A program made the translations under genes and the position numbers. From Stenotrophomonas maltophilia (GTDB lineage Bacteria; Pseudomonadota; Gammaproteobacteria; Xanthomonadales; Xanthomonadaceae), in the NCBI RefSeq assembly GCF_002138415.1, contig NZ_CP015612.1, positions 3,264,001 through 3,328,000 of the forward strand: DNA of 64,000 nucleotides. Direction: 5' to 3'. The notes beneath the pieces are model-generated. The model was not told where the DNA came from. It worked only from the letters and a program-made list of their open reading frames with translations, and did no database searches. Shown here piece after piece: positions 22,810 through 32,226 of this stretch (positions are counted from its first letter, which is position 1; every line of letters begins with the position of its first letter).

Positions 22810-24255
22810 TCAGGCCTGGGTACCGCCGACGGTGATGCCCTCGATCAACAGCGAGGGCTGGCCGACACCCACGGGCACGCTCTGCCCGTCCTTGCCGCAG
22901 ATGCCCACGCCCTCGTCCAGGGCCAGGTCGTTGCCGACCATGCGCACCTTCTGCATGGTTTCCGGGCCGTTGCCGATCAGGGTCGCGCCCTTCACCGGTG
23001 TGGTGATGCGCCCATCCTCGATCAGGTAGGCCTCGGTGGCCGAGAACACGTACTTGCCGCTGGTGATGTCGACCTGGCCGCCGCCGAAGTTGACCGCGTA
23101 CAGGCCCTTCTTTACCGAGCGGATCATCTCCTGCGGGTCGTGCTGGCCGGCACGCATGTAGGTGTTGGTCATGCGCGGCATGGTCATGTGCGCGAATGAT
23201 TCGCGGCGCCCGTTGCCGGTCGGCGCCACGCCCATCAGGCGTGCATTGAGGCTGTCCTGCATGTAGCCGACCAGGATGCCGTCCTCGATCAGCGTGGTGC
23301 ACTGGCTGGGATGACCCTCGTCGTCGATGTTCAACGAACCACGGCGTCCGTCCAGCGTGCCGTCATCGACGATCGTCACCCCCGGTGCCGCGACACGCTC
23401 ACCGATGCGGCCCGCGTAGACGCTGGTGCCCTTGCGGTTGAAGTCGCCTTCCAGGCCATGGCCGACCGCTTCATGCAGCAGCACGCCGGGCCAGCCCGGG
23501 CCCAGTACCACCGGCATCACGCCGGCCGGTGCCGGTACCGCCTCAAGATTCACCAGCGCCTGGCGCAGCGCCTCACGGGCGAAGGCTTCCGGGCGGCCGT
23601 CGGCGAACAGCTCCTCATAGCCATAGCGGCCACCGCCACCGGCATAGCCGGACTCGCGACGGCCGTTGTGCTCGACGATCACCTGCACGTTCAGGCGCAC
23701 CAGCGGGCGCACGTCGGCGCCCAGCACGCCGTCGCTGCGGGCGATCAGCACCGTATCGACGCCGCCGGACAGGCTGACCATCACCTGCTTCACGCGCGGG
23801 TCGGCAGCACGCAGGTAGCCGTCCAGGCGCTTGAGCACCTCGACCTTGGCCTCGTTGCCGACGCCATCAATCGGGTCCAGCGCCGGGTACAGCGCGCGCG
23901 CATTGCCGCGCAGCAGCGAACGCCCGGTCTGGGCGCCACCTTCGCGCGAAATCGCACGCGCCGACTGTGCCGCAGCCAGCAGCGCGTCGGCATGGATGTC
24001 ATCGGAGTAGGCGAAGCCGGTCTTCTCCCCGGCAATCGCACGCACGCCCACGCCCTGCTCGATGGAATGGGCACCGTCCTTGACGATGCCATCCTCCACG
24101 CTCCAGCTCTCGCGGCGGGCGTGCTGGAAGTAAAGGTCACCAAAGTCCACACCGGGGCCGAGCAACTGCCCGAAGGTGCGCTCCAGGCCAGCGGTATCCA
24201 GGCCACCAGGGCGCAACAGGCGGTCTTGGGCAAGTGTCAGGGCGATATCAGTCAT
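22810..24255 (-). CDS. tldD: Metalloprotease TldD
   Basis: Zinc-metalloprotease subunit of 481 aa that partners PmbA to digest flexible peptides in the cytoplasm. The zinc site is in [20 protein letters not shown], with the HExxxH arrangement typical of TldD. Another conserved stretch is [20 protein letters not shown]. The ATG at 24255 gives a standard N-terminus; a longer start would add 12 unlikely residues. It follows yhdP, as in many proteobacteria where rng-yhdP-tldD form a string. Confidence 0.95.
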   Translation of the reverse strand: MTDIALTLAQDRLLRPGGLDTAGLERTFGQLLGPGVDFGDLYFQHARRESWSVEDGIVKDGAHSIEQGVGVRAIAGEKTGFAYSDDIHADALLAAAQSARAISREGGAQTGRSLLRGNARALYPALDPIDGVGNEAKVEVLKRLDGYLRAADPRVKQVMVSLSGGVDTVLIARSDGVLGADVRPLVRLNVQVIVEHNGRRESGYAGGGGRYGYEELFADGRPEAFAREALRQALVNLEAVPAPAGVMPVVLGPGWPGVLLHEAVGHGLEGDFNRKGTSVYAGRIGERVAAPGVTIVDDGTLDGRRGSLNIDDEGHPSQCTTLIEDGILVGYMQDSLNARLMGVAPTGNGRRESFAHMTMPRMTNTYMRAGQHDPQEMIRSVKKGLYAVNFGGGQVDITSGKYVFSATEAYLIEDGRITTPVKGATLIGNGPETMQKVRMVGNDLALDEGVGICGKDGQSVPVGVGQPSLLIEGITVGGTQA

Positions 24256-24315
24256 GGTCCTCGATCTGGGGATGCGGGGGCGTTCAGGCAAGCCCCGTGA
24301 ACGGGAACACCAGGC

Positions 24316-27300
24316 TCAGCGTGAACGCGAGCGTGGCAGGTCGGTCACCGTCGGCGGAACCGCCGGTGCCGGTGTGGGTGCGGGCGGCGTCTTGTCGCGG
24401 TTGCGTTCGATCACTTCCACCTTCGGCTCCTTCCATGGACCGGTCACCTTGTAGGTACGGGCGCCGATTTCGCCCAACGGTTTGGACAATACCGCATTGG
24501 TGGCGGCGCCGAGTGCCGCACCCACCGGCCCCCCCGCCACCGCGCCGACCACGGTCAGCAGATTGCCGGCGCGCGGGTTGACGTCGATGGTCTGGTCGAA
24601 CTGCTGGTTGCGCAGGTCGGCCTGGCCGCGGATGGTGATGTTCGCCGCCGGACCCTCGATCAGCACTTTGTCGGTACGGGCCATGCCCTGGCCGAACTGC
24701 ACGCTGCCATCGACCTGGTTGAACGCGAAGCCCTTGGAAAAGAAATCACGGAAGTCGAACATCAGGCGCCGCGGCAGCTGCGCGACACTGAGCAGGCCGA
24801 GCACGCGGCCTGCGCCGGGTTCCAACTCCAGCAACTGGCCGTTGCGCGCGTGCAGATCGAGCCGGCCCTGCAGAGTGGCCAGCTGGAAGTCCGAAGGACC
24901 GCCGCTCCACGAGGCCTGCAGCTGGGCCTGACCGGAGCCGCCGCGCAGCTGGCCACCGTAGTCCAGGTTCTGCATCAGGCCGCCCAGGTCCTCACTGCGC
25001 ACCTGTGCGGTCAACTCGGTGCGGGCGCCACCGGTGCGGCCCAGCCAGCGACCGCTGATGTCGATCTCCTGGTCGGGCGCACGGAAGCGCAGCTCGTCCA
25101 CGTTCAGGCCATTGGCCAGCGGCCGCGTACGCAGCACCGCCTGGCCGAGTACGACCTCGCCGAACTGCAGATCGGCAATGTCCAGCGCGAATGGCGGCAG
25201 CTTTGCCGGATCCATGTCGTTGGCGCCGGACTGTACCCGCGCCGGCGCAGCCGGTGCGCCCGGTGCGGCCGGCAGCGACTGCCAATGCACACGGTCGAGC
25301 TGGCCGCTGATGGTGCCGCCCTCGGCATTGGGAACGGTCAGGTGGCCCGCCAGCGACGGCCCATCCAGGCGCACATCCAGCGCCTGCGGGCCAGGCTGCA
25401 GTTTCAGCCGTGTCTGCTCGAAGACGCCGCCGATCAGCATCAATTTGCCGACCTGCACGTCCACCGCGCGCAGCGGCATGCCGTCGTCGTCACCGCCTCC
25501 ACGCGCCAGGCTGATCCACTCCAGCGCATCCAGGGTCGGGCTGCGACCGTTGACGGTCAGCCCGCTCGGTGGCGGCTCACGGTCAACGTGGTCGCTGCCG
25601 AGCGTGACCTGCACGCCGGTCTGGTTGTTGTGGCTGCGCGCGGCCAGGGCCAGACGCTGGCCAAAGGCCACGTCGATGCGGCCTGCCCCCATCGGCAGCT
25701 GCGCGGCCACCGTGGTCGCCAACGGTTCGGCGGCCGGCTTGTCCAGCGGCGCCGGCAGGTCCAGGCGGGTGCCCACCAGATCCGAACTCAGGCGCAGCTC
25801 GCTGGGCGGTGCAGGCGCCCCCGGCGCGACCTTCGGCAGGTTCACCGCAACGGTCCACGGTGAGGTGCCGGCGATGTAGGGCTTCAGCCACGCCATTTCC
25901 GGTGCGCGGTCGATCAGCACGCCAGCATCGAGGTTGGCCGACAGCTGCGATTCAAAGGCCAGCTTGCTGTCGTGCACGTAACCGCCGGCACGCAGGCTCA
26001 GGCGGCCGTCCTGGCCGAGGTGGCGCACCGCAAGTTCCTCGGCGCCGAAACCGCCGTTGCTGTAGCGCGCCTGCCCATGCATGTTGTCGAAGGTCAACTG
26101 GAACCGCTTGTCGACCAGCTTCACACCGTTGAGGTCGACCGTACCCTGCAGGTGGCCCTCGCCTTCATCCAGGTGCAGCGGCTGCAGCAGATCGAAGGTT
26201 ACATGCGCCGGTCCCGCAGCGGTGAGGTTGTCGAGGGTGTCGCCATAATCCTTGTGCAACGGGCTCTGCCGCAGCATCGACAGCAGCTTGCCCGCCTCGC
26301 TGAGGGCATCGGCACGCACGTACAGCGGCCGCTGGCCGAAATCCGGAATGCCCGCTTCGAACTTCTGCACCGCCACACCGGCCAGGTCGCCGCGCCCACG
26401 CATGTCGAAGCCGGGGCCGATGAAGGCGATATCGGCATCGACCTGGCTCATCAGCGGCCAGTCGTGCTGGAAGCGGATGTCGCCGTTGGTGATGTGGCCG
26501 GTGGCCTCGAAGCGGCCATCGTTGTTGTCGAACGGCCAGTCGTCCAGGTCACCGCTGACCAGGCCGACGCCATTGCGCACCTGGCCGCCGGCCAGCGCCA
26601 TGTCCAACCAGTCGGTGGCGCCCTTGCTCATCTTGGAGTGGATCCAGAAGCGCTTGGCTGCGGTCATCGGCACATCGTCCAGCTTGGCCGCCAGCTGCAG
26701 CCAGGGCCGCGTGCCGTCGCCCTGGAACCAGACACCACCGCGCACGTCGGCCGCGTAGTCGGTGCCTTCCACGCGCATCGCCGCAGTGCCGATACGCCAG
26801 CCACCGCCCTCGTCGCGCCATCCCACCACCTGTCCTGCCAGGTGCAGATCATGGCGCACACCAAAGCCGGTCGGCCAATCGAACTGCAGCTGCCGTTGCG
26901 GCTGCAGCTGCAGGCTGAAGCCATCGGCATCGCCCTCGAAACGTCCACCCAGGCCACGCAGGCCCGGGGAATGCCCAACGCTGGCGAAACCCAGCGACTG
27001 CAGCTCTCCCTGCGCCCACAGCGCGCCATCGCGTTCGCCGGCCAGTTGCAGCTCTCGCACATCCAGCTGCGGTTTGGACAGGAACAACCAGTGGCGCAGG
27101 CCTGGTTCGAGGCGATCACTCAGCGCCAGCGCACGCAGCGCGGTACCGGCCTGTACTTCACCGGAACTCACCCGCAGCTGCCTGCCAACCTGCAACTGCA
27201 GGCCATCGAGCCGTTGCTCGCCGTCTTCCGTCTTCAAACGAAGACGCGGTACCTGCAGCGCCCAACCATCGGCCTGGCGCTGCCAGCGCAGGCGCGCCTG

Positions 27301-28173
27301 CAAGCGCTGCAGCTGCAACTGCGGCGTCGCCACGTCGGGCATCGGTGCACCGTCGATGCGCACGTCACGCAGGTCCGAATCGGTGGTCAGCGCCACCGGC
27401 GCGAAGTCGCGCAGGGTCATCCACAGGTTCAGCTCACCCTTGCCTTCGCGCAGGCGCACGCCACCGGCCGCCAGCAGCGGCGACCAGGCGTGGAAATCAA
27501 CAGGATCGGCACCCAGCCAGGCCTGGCCGTTGCCGCGCGCGCGGTCCACGTCCAGCACTGCGGTCAGCGGCAGCGCATCGGTCTGCGCCCAGGCACGCAC
27601 GCCCACACGCAGGCGATCGCCATTGACGCGCAGGCGCAGATCGATACGCGGCAAGGTAGTGTCGATACCCAATCCCGGTGCATGCACGCCCAGGCGGCCA
27701 TCGATCACCTGCAGCTCGCCCAGCCGGCGCAGCGCGTCCAGCGGGTCACCGCCCGTGTCTGACTTCGGCAGGCCGCGCACCGACCAGCGGCCGTCCTCGC
27801 CCTGCTGCAGGTCCAGCGCCAGGCCACGCAGGCGCAACTCGGTCAGCGAGCGGCCAGGCAGCATCCCGCTGTACATCGACACCAGCACTTCGGCCTCGCC
27901 GATCGCCAGGCCCCGGCCGGCGCCGATGCGCAGGCCCTTCAGCTGCAGCAGCGGGCCACGACGGGTCCAGGCCGTCTGCAGCTGGTCGAAACGCACCGGC
28001 TGGCCGGCACGCTCACTCAGCCAGGCGGCAATCTTGTCGGGATGTCGCTCGGCCAGCGGCAGCAGCTGGCTGAGCGTGCCCACCAGCAGTGCAAGCCCGA
28101 CCAGGCCCACCGCGCAGGCGGCAATGAAATGACGGCGGATCCTTCGCAGTCGCAGGCGCGGCGGCGCGCTCAT
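24316..28173 (-). CDS. yhdP: YhdP family protein (AsmA-like phospholipid bridge)
   Basis: Very large protein of 1285 aa anchored by one N-terminal transmembrane helix (about residues 17-38) with the rest in the periplasm. YhdP, TamB and YdbH are AsmA-like proteins that carry phospholipids between inner and outer membranes in E. coli. The DUF3971 and AsmA_2 regions are recognised by the N-terminal RHPDKIAAWLSERAGQPVRF and the C-terminal repeats ending VTGPWKEPKVEVIERN. It lies between rng and tldD, its usual place, with spacers of 30 and 60 nt. Confidence 0.92.
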   Translation of the reverse strand: MSAPPRLRLRRIRRHFIAACAVGLVGLALLVGTLSQLLPLAERHPDKIAAWLSERAGQPVRFDQLQTAWTRRGPLLQLKGLRIGAGRGLAIGEAEVLVSMYSGMLPGRSLTELRLRGLALDLQQGEDGRWSVRGLPKSDTGGDPLDALRRLGELQVIDGRLGVHAPGLGIDTTLPRIDLRLRVNGDRLRVGVRAWAQTDALPLTAVLDVDRARGNGQAWLGADPVDFHAWSPLLAAGGVRLREGKGELNLWMTLRDFAPVALTTDSDLRDVRIDGAPMPDVATPQLQLQRLQARLRWQRQADGWALQVPRLRLKTEDGEQRLDGLQLQVGRQLRVSSGEVQAGTALRALALSDRLEPGLRHWLFLSKPQLDVRELQLAGERDGALWAQGELQSLGFASVGHSPGLRGLGGRFEGDADGFSLQLQPQRQLQFDWPTGFGVRHDLHLAGQVVGWRDEGGGWRIGTAAMRVEGTDYAADVRGGVWFQGDGTRPWLQLAAKLDDVPMTAAKRFWIHSKMSKGATDWLDMALAGGQVRNGVGLVSGDLDDWPFDNNDGRFEATGHITNGDIRFQHDWPLMSQVDADIAFIGPGFDMRGRGDLAGVAVQKFEAGIPDFGQRPLYVRADALSEAGKLLSMLRQSPLHKDYGDTLDNLTAAGPAHVTFDLLQPLHLDEGEGHLQGTVDLNGVKLVDKRFQLTFDNMHGQARYSNGGFGAEELAVRHLGQDGRLSLRAGGYVHDSKLAFESQLSANLDAGVLIDRAPEMAWLKPYIAGTSPWTVAVNLPKVAPGAPAPPSELRLSSDLVGTRLDLPAPLDKPAAEPLATTVAAQLPMGAGRIDVAFGQRLALAARSHNNQTGVQVTLGSDHVDREPPPSGLTVNGRSPTLDALEWISLARGGGDDDGMPLRAVDVQVGKLMLIGGVFEQTRLKLQPGPQALDVRLDGPSLAGHLTVPNAEGGTISGQLDRVHWQSLPAAPGAPAAPARVQSGANDMDPAKLPPFALDIADLQFGEVVLGQAVLRTRPLANGLNVDELRFRAPDQEIDISGRWLGRTGGARTELTAQVRSEDLGGLMQNLDYGGQLRGGSGQAQLQASWSGGPSDFQLATLQGRLDLHARNGQLLELEPGAGRVLGLLSVAQLPRRLMFDFRDFFSKGFAFNQVDGSVQFGQGMARTDKVLIEGPAANITIRGQADLRNQQFDQTIDVNPRAGNLLTVVGAVAGGPVGAALGAATNAVLSKPLGEIGARTYKVTGPWKEPKVEVIERNRDKTPPAPTPAPAVPPTVTDLPRSRSR

Positions 28174-28203
28174 CGGCCACCGCCGGCCTGCAGCCGGCGA
28201 GGA

Positions 28204-29691
28204 TCAGAGCAGAACAACATCGAATTGCTCCTGCAGGTACTGCTCGTCCGCCTGGAAGCGGATGCTCTTGCCGAGGAATTCTTCCAGCTCGGCCACCGCC
28301 GAAGACTCCTCGTCGGTAATGCGTGCAACGACCTTGGTCGAAGCGATCACCAGCAGGCGCGCCGCATCGAACTGGCGCACCGCGCGGGTGATCTCGCGGA
28401 AAATCTCGTAGGTCACCGTCTCGGTGGTCTTGATGCTGCCACGGCCGCTGCACTGCGGGCAGGTTTCCGACAGCTGGCGCTCCAGGCTTTCCACCGTGCG
28501 CTTGCGGGTCATCTCCACCAGGCCCAGCGGCGAGAAGTCGTACACCGTGGTCTTGGCATGGTCACGGGCCAGCGCCTTTTCCAGGGTGCGCAGCACCTGG
28601 CGACGATGCTCGGCATCGTCCATGTCGATGAAATCGATGATGATGATGCCGCCCAGGTTGCGCAGCCGCAGCTGCCGCGCCACTGCCTGCGCCGCTTCCA
28701 GGTTGGTGCGGAACACCGTCTCTTCCAGGTTTCGCTGGCCGAGGAACGAACCGGTGTTCACATCGATGGTGGTCATCGCCTCGGTCTGGTCGATCACCAG
28801 GTAGCCGCCGGATTTCAGCGGCACCTGCTTGTCCAGCGCGCGGCCGATCTCGTCCTCCACGCCGAACATGTCGAAGATCGGTCGGTCACCCGAATACAGT
28901 TCCAGCTTCTCGGCCAGCACCGGCATGTACTTGGCCACGAAGGCCTGCAGCTGCGCGAAGGTTTCCTTGGAGTCCACCTTCACCTTGTCCACGTCCTTGC
29001 GGATCAGGTCACGCACCGAACGCAGCGGCAGGCTCAGGTCCTCATAGATGTTGCTGCACGAGGGCGCTTCGCGGCCACGGCGCTCAACCACGTTCCAGAC
29101 CCGCGACAGGTAGGCGATGTCCTCGGCAATGGCCTCGGCCGGCTGCCCTTCGGCATTGGTGCGCACGATGTAGCCGTAGCCGCCATGCTGGGCCGACAGT
29201 TCGGTCACCAGTGCCTTCAGCCGCGCCCGCTCGCCTTCATCCTCGATGCGCGCGGACACGCCCACCACCTTGGACTGCGGCAGCAGCACCATGTAACGCG
29301 AGGGAATGCTGATCTGCGTGGTCAGGCGCGCGCCCTTGGTACCGATCGGGTCCTTCACCACCTGCACCACGATGTCCTGGCCGTCGCGCAGCAGTTCGAC
29401 GATCGGCACGCTGGACGGCGGCGGCAGCGTGGTGTTCTCGGTGTCCGCACTGGCCACCGGCGCCGGGCGCACCACGTCGTTGGCGTGCAGGAACGCGGCG
29501 CGCTCCAGCCCGACCTCGACGAAGGCCGCCTGCATGCCGGGCATCACGCGCTGTACCTTGCCCTTGTAGATGTTGCCGACCACACCCCGGCGCCAGCCGC
29601 GCTCGATGTGCAGCTCCTGCAGCATGCCGTTTTCGATCACGGCGACCCGGGTCTCGCGCGGGGTCACATTGACCAGGATTTCCTCAGACAT
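28204..29691 (-). CDS. rng: Ribonuclease G
   Basis: Endoribonuclease of 495 aa of the RNase E/G family. It trims the 5' end of 16S rRNA and initiates decay of some mRNAs in the cytoplasm. An S1 domain occupies about residues 35-125 ([20 protein letters not shown]). The catalytic aspartates are in the DVNTGSF and [11 protein letters not shown] stretches, and CPQCSGRG near residue 412 is the zinc link. The long C-terminal degradosome scaffold of RNase E is absent. The start at 29691 ([14 protein letters not shown]) overlaps the end of maf by 8 nt. Confidence 0.95.
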   Translation of the reverse strand: MSEEILVNVTPRETRVAVIENGMLQELHIERGWRRGVVGNIYKGKVQRVMPGMQAAFVEVGLERAAFLHANDVVRPAPVASADTENTTLPPPSSVPIVELLRDGQDIVVQVVKDPIGTKGARLTTQISIPSRYMVLLPQSKVVGVSARIEDEGERARLKALVTELSAQHGGYGYIVRTNAEGQPAEAIAEDIAYLSRVWNVVERRGREAPSCSNIYEDLSLPLRSVRDLIRKDVDKVKVDSKETFAQLQAFVAKYMPVLAEKLELYSGDRPIFDMFGVEDEIGRALDKQVPLKSGGYLVIDQTEAMTTIDVNTGSFLGQRNLEETVFRTNLEAAQAVARQLRLRNLGGIIIIDFIDMDDAEHRRQVLRTLEKALARDHAKTTVYDFSPLGLVEMTRKRTVESLERQLSETCPQCSGRGSIKTTETVTYEIFREITRAVRQFDAARLLVIASTKVVARITDEESSAVAELEEFLGKSIRFQADEQYLQEQFDVVLL

Positions 29692-30292
29692 CGGCAGCCT
29701 CCCTGGCGGCATCAGCAGTGGGGGCCGGCACGCCGCAGCGCGCCAGCAGACGATCGGTGTGCAGCAGCGGCAGTCCCATCACGCCGGAGTAGCTGCCTGA
29801 AAGATGTTCGATCCAGCGCTCGGCCCCGCCCTGGATGGCGTAGGCCCCGGCCTTGTCCAGCGGTTCGCCGGTGGCCACGTAGGTGGCGATGTCGGCGGCG
29901 CTGATCGGCGCGAAGGTCACTTCGGAAATGACCAGCTCGCTGTCCAGCCCCTCCGCAGAGACCACCACCACCGCAGTCATCACCTGGTGGGTGCGGCCGG
30001 CCAGCCGGGCCAGCATCACCCGCGCGTCGGCGGCATCGGCCGGCTTGCCGAACACTTCACCGTCCAGCACCACCTCGGTATCCGAGCCGAGCACGCGCGC
30101 CTGCGGGTCGTCGGCCAGCACCTGGGCCAGGCCGGCACGCGCCTTGTCGGCGGCGACCCGGCACACGTACTGCTCGGCACTTTCAGTCGCCGCGCGCTGC
30201 TCGACGACCTCCAGGTCAAGGGCCTGGAAGGGGCGTCCGAGTCGGGCCAGCAACTGGTTGCGGCGGGGGGAGCGGGAAGCAAGATAGAGCAT
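29684..30292 (-). CDS. maf: Maf family nucleotide pyrophosphatase
   Basis: Cytoplasmic house-cleaning enzyme of 202 aa that hydrolyses dTTP/UTP and modified nucleotides to monophosphates. Motifs are the N-terminal [33 protein letters not shown] and [11 protein letters not shown]. The last two match the YhdE/Maf group acting on dTTP/UTP. The ATG at 30292 gives the standard N-terminus. It overlaps rng by 8 nt and would be the first gene of maf-rng-yhdP-tldD on this strand. Confidence 0.93.
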   Translation of the reverse strand: MLYLASRSPRRNQLLARLGRPFQALDLEVVEQRAATESAEQYVCRVAADKARAGLAQVLADDPQARVLGSDTEVVLDGEVFGKPADAADARVMLARLAGRTHQVMTAVVVVSAEGLDSELVISEVTFAPISAADIATYVATGEPLDKAGAYAIQGGAERWIEHLSGSYSGVMGLPLLHTDRLLARCGVPAPTADAAREAADV

Positions 30293-30422
30293 CGGCACAG
30301 CATAACTGAGGCCGCCACCTGAATCGTCGGCAACCCGTTCCGGAACGCGTTCAACCCCGAACAGGCTCACAGCGCGTTCATCGCTATGACACCACCCTCA
30401 ACGGCACAACAAGGAGTACTCC

Positions 30423-31160
30423 ATGCGCCTGACCGCCACCCCGCTGCTGCTCGCCCTGTCCCTCGCCCTTGGAACCTCGATGACCGCCCATGCTGCCCCG
30501 TCGTCGCCGTCGCTCGCCGCCCCGACCGAAGGCACCCTGCTGAACATCTCGGCCAACGCCGAGGCCACCCGCGTGCCGGACGTGGCCACCCTGTCGGCCG
30601 GCGTGGTCACCCAGGCCGCCGACGGCAACAGCGCCATGCGCCAGAACGCCCAGCAGATGGACAAGGTGCTGGCCGCGATCAAGGCCGCCGGCATTGCCGA
30701 GCGGGACGTGCAGACCAGCGGCGTCAGCCTCAACCCGCAGTACCGCTATGCCGACAACGAAGCACCGAAGATCACCGGCTACCAGGCCAGCAACACGGTC
30801 AGCCTGAAGGTGCGCGACATCGCCAAGCTCGGCAAGGTACTGGACGCATTGGCTGCGCAGGGCGCCAACCAGATCAATGGCCCCAGCTTCGAGATCGACC
30901 AGCCCGAGCCGGTCTATGACGAAGCCCGCCTGGCCGCGCTGAAGAAGGCCCAGGCCCGCGCCCAGACCTATGCGAAGTCGCTGGGCCTGCAGGTGCGCCG
31001 CATCGTCAGCATCTCCGAGAACAGCAATGGCGGTTTCCGTCCGATGCCGATGATGCGGGCGATGTCGGCCGGCGCGGCGATGGACAAGGCCACCCCGGTC
31101 GCGCCAGGCGAGTCAACCGTCTCGGTCAACCTGGATGTGGTGTTCGAACTGGGTCGCTGA
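30423..31160 (+). CDS. SIMPL domain-containing periplasmic protein (DUF541)
   Basis: Exported protein of 245 aa with a signal peptide (residues 1-22, ending AHA) and one SIMPL/DUF541 domain (about 38-245). Family features include LLNISANAEATRVPDVATLS and KITGYQASNTVSLKVRDIAK. Relatives include Brucella BP26, which forms periplasmic oligomers, and E. coli YggE, linked to oxidative stress; the molecular role is not settled. AAGGAG lies 6 nt before the ATG. A terminator follows directly, so it is monocistronic. Confidence 0.9.
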   Translation: MRLTATPLLLALSLALGTSMTAHAAPSSPSLAAPTEGTLLNISANAEATRVPDVATLSAGVVTQAADGNSAMRQNAQQMDKVLAAIKAAGIAERDVQTSGVSLNPQYRYADNEAPKITGYQASNTVSLKVRDIAKLGKVLDALAAQGANQINGPSFEIDQPEPVYDEARLAALKKAQARAQTYAKSLGLQVRRIVSISENSNGGFRPMPMMRAMSAGAAMDKATPVAPGESTVSVNLDVVFELGR

Positions 31161-31183
31161 TCGCGCCCAGCACCGGCAACGAA

Positions 31184-31213
31184 GGCGGGTTCCGCAGGGG
31201 GCCCGCCTTTTTT
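31184..31213 (+). terminator. Rho-independent terminator
   Basis: GGCGGG and CCCGCC pair around a 12-nt region and are followed by six T, 24 nt after the SIMPL gene. The stretch after it (31214-31377) shows a weak GTAG/CTAC dyad near 31270 and the region upstream of tonB. Confidence 0.8.
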
Positions 31214-31377
31214 CATGCCTGCGGCCGGCACTGGCTGAAGGCCAGCCCAACGATACCGACCCTGCCTCTAGGCAGTAGCGGCCCCATCGCGCTACTGATG
31301 CACTGCCAGCCGCGTGCGGCAACCCCGCCACGGGCCCTGGTGCGTTGAGGACTTCGTCACTGGCATGGAGGTGGACC

Positions 31378-32028
31378 ATGGTTCGTACGTATCCCGTTGC
31401 ATCCCCGCACTTCGACCCCGCCCGCGTTGCCGCCTGGAGCGCGGCCATCGCCCTGCATCTGCTCGCATTGCTGTTGCTGCTGATCCCCGCGACCTACCAG
31501 GCCGTACAGGTTCCGCGTGACAAGACCACGGTACGGCTGATCGAGAAGACCCCGCCACCGCCCCCTCCGCCGGTACGGGTGAAACCAAAGGAGGTCGCAC
31601 GAGTGGTGCCGAAGCCGCATGCGCAGCCGGTAGCGCCGCCCCTGCCCGCTCCCACTGCAACCGTGGAGGAAACCCACGGCATCGCATTGCCGGCAGCCGA
31701 ACCGTCACCGCCGCAGCTCGCACCAAGCGTCGACAGCTCAACACCGCTGTCCGGAGCACAGCTGCAGTACCGTAGTGCACCGCCGCCGACCTATCCCGTG
31801 CCGGCCCTGCGCAATCATGAGCAGGGCACGGTGCTGCTGCGGGTGGAAGTCGACAGCAGCGGGCAGCCGGTCGCGGTCAGCATCGAGCGCAGCAGTGGCT
31901 CACGCAGCCTGGACCAGGCCGCGCGTCAGCAAGTGCTCAAGCGTTGGCGCTTCGAACCGGCCCAGCGTGATGGCGTAGCAGTGCCGGCCATCGGGCTGGT
32001 ACCGGTGCAGTTCTCGCTGCCGGACTGA
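31378..32028 (+). CDS. Energy transducer TonB
   Basis: Inner-membrane anchored TonB protein of 216 aa that passes proton-motive energy to outer-membrane receptors. There is one N-terminal transmembrane helix (about 16-37), then a proline-rich spacer with EKTPPPPPPPVRVKPKE. The C-terminal TonB domain (about 135-214) has YPVPALRNHEQGTVLLRVEV and LDQAARQQVLKRWRFEPA. The ATG at 31378 has GGAGG just upstream. No exbB or exbD is adjacent, so it must use those encoded elsewhere. It sits 198 bp upstream of a large TonB-dependent receptor, its likely partner. Confidence 0.9.
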   Translation: MVRTYPVASPHFDPARVAAWSAAIALHLLALLLLLIPATYQAVQVPRDKTTVRLIEKTPPPPPPPVRVKPKEVARVVPKPHAQPVAPPLPAPTATVEETHGIALPAAEPSPPQLAPSVDSSTPLSGAQLQYRSAPPPTYPVPALRNHEQGTVLLRVEVDSSGQPVAVSIERSSGSRSLDQAARQQVLKRWRFEPAQRDGVAVPAIGLVPVQFSLPD

Positions 32029-32226
32029 TTGTCCCGGGCCGGTCCGGCGCCTTGCCGGGCCGGCCTTCACACTCGAAAAGACAGACTCGGCAAAGTTGCC
32101 GGGCAAGCGTTACGAATTAAGCAAAATTTCACTGCTTCGTCACCTGCAGGAAACCTAGATTGGCCCGTCCCGGCATCTTCCGGAGACAGCCCTCAACGCT
32201 ATGGTTTTCCAGTTAGGAGAGAAGCT